From Bacillota bacterium (lineage in GTDB: Bacteria; Bacillota; Clostridia; Peptostreptococcales; Anaerovoracaceae), in the NCBI GenBank assembly GCA_016293805.1, contig JAEDDI010000007.1, forward strand, positions 1 through 49,254: a DNA stretch of 49,254 nucleotides, given 5' to 3'. The position numbers were made by a program, and so were the translations under genes. Below the pieces are notes generated by a model. It was not told the DNA's origin and did no database searches. It was given only the letters and a program-made list of their open reading frames with translations. This document shows, in pieces, positions 48,776 through 49,254 of this stretch. Each line of letters opens with the position of its first letter. Position 1 is the first letter of the stretch.

Positions 48776-49254
48776 ATGAAAAAATTACTCGCAGTCATCC
48801 TTGCGGTGACAATGGCTTTATCATATTATCCTGTTTCAGCATCCGCAGAAGGCGATAATGCCTCGGAAGCTGATACACAGACACCGCCTGCAGCAGAGCC
48901 TGATAATACACATACTGCAGGTGTGACAGAACCCGAAGATGGAGTATCATACGGCGCATCGATAGACTATGGCGATAATACATACTATTACAGGGATCTT
49001 TTGAGTGCACTGAGCGATATTGAAGACGGAGATACAATCAGGCTTCTGTCAAGTTTTGCACTGTCGGATTATTACTACATAAATCCGGAGGGCAGTGTGA
49101 CCATAGACCTCGCAGGGCACAGCATTACAAGCGGCAGGAGCAGAATATATATAGGATTTGACGGAAACAACGGTTATTACAATTCTGATGTTACTATTAC
49201 AGACAGTGCCGGAGGTGGCAGAATTACTGCAGGCGCAAGTCAGGCCGTTATATA
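48776..49254 (+). CDS. Secreted surface protein, N-terminal part
   Basis: The frame is open to the end of the window (159 codons), so the gene is incomplete. It begins with a signal peptide (MKKLLAVILAVTMALSYYPV, cut near SASAE), followed by an acidic linker rich in Glu, Pro and Thr. From about residue 60 comes sequence typical of the start of large bacterial surface proteins with beta-helix folds: YYYRDLLSALSDIEDGDTIR, then GSVTIDLAGHSITSG and DVTITDSAGGGRITAG. These repeats of hydrophobic and Asn/Gly residues recall adhesin-like and right-handed beta-helix domains. GGGAGG precedes the start. The function and anchor lie beyond the window. Confidence 0.8.
   Translation, partial: MKKLLAVILAVTMALSYYPVSASAEGDNASEADTQTPPAAEPDNTHTAGVTEPEDGVSYGASIDYGDNTYYYRDLLSALSDIEDGDTIRLLSSFALSDYYYINPEGSVTIDLAGHSITSGRSRIYIGFDGNNGYYNSDVTITDSAGGGRITAGASQAVI

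Overview
The window looks like the chromosome of a low-to-mid GC Gram-positive anaerobe of the class Clostridia. Supporting signs are strong Shine-Dalgarno sites, a CIRCE/HrcA operator, zinc-type S14 and adenylate kinase, an NfnAB-type transhydrogenase, and an S10-spc-alpha ribosomal supercluster with secY, adk, map, infA and rpmJ in the Firmicutes order. A member of the Eubacteriales/Anaerovoracaceae group is my best guess, but this is inference; no rRNA or tRNA gene is present to anchor it.

Layout. 1-1133: the 3' part of guaA with its terminator. 1.2-7.1 kb: an AT-rich accessory stretch with a nitrilase and a divergent LysR regulator bracketed by 35-bp near-identical repeats, an IS30-family insertion sequence next to a 5'-truncated and frameshifted merR gene, a small alpha/beta hydrolase, a 73-bp palindromic structure, and a DUF2828 gene fragment. 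7.2-17.2 kb: short transcription units, comprising a glycine-zipper protein with a partner, CIRCE-controlled hsp20, an M20 peptidase, a DUF2238-like membrane protein, an AbiEi-like protein, a LysR remnant, a PhzF isomerase, a wall-binding polysaccharide deacetylase, a small gene without a normal start codon followed by a methyltransferase fused to a CorA-like membrane tail, and a self-regulated tetR with a GNAT acetyltransferase. 17.3-21.2 kb: an MBOAT/SGNH O-acylation pair, a two-helix membrane protein and an aminotransferase.

21.4-33.0 kb: redox and amino-acid metabolism. It holds a PrdC/RnfC-like electron-transfer protein, an IclR regulator, a FIST-domain protein cotranscribed with an aldehyde dehydrogenase, NfnA-NfnB, a YjiH-type nucleoside-recognition membrane protein, alanine dehydrogenase, an AlkD-like DNA glycosylase and a flavodoxin-like protein. 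33.1-48.7 kb: the ribosomal protein supercluster from rpsJ to rplQ, with three structured non-coding intervals (before rpsJ, rpsH and rpsM) and one terminator after rplQ. The window ends inside a secreted surface protein.

No CRISPR array, prophage or complete defence island was found. The points most worth a second look are the 13.4-15.7 kb pair (small gene plus methyltransferase/membrane fusion), the kissing-loop candidate in front of rpsM, the terminator/promoter/ribosome-binding-site overlap in front of the alkD-like gene, the GTCAGAA motif cluster upstream of alanine dehydrogenase, and the FIST-aldehyde dehydrogenase operon beside an IclR regulator.
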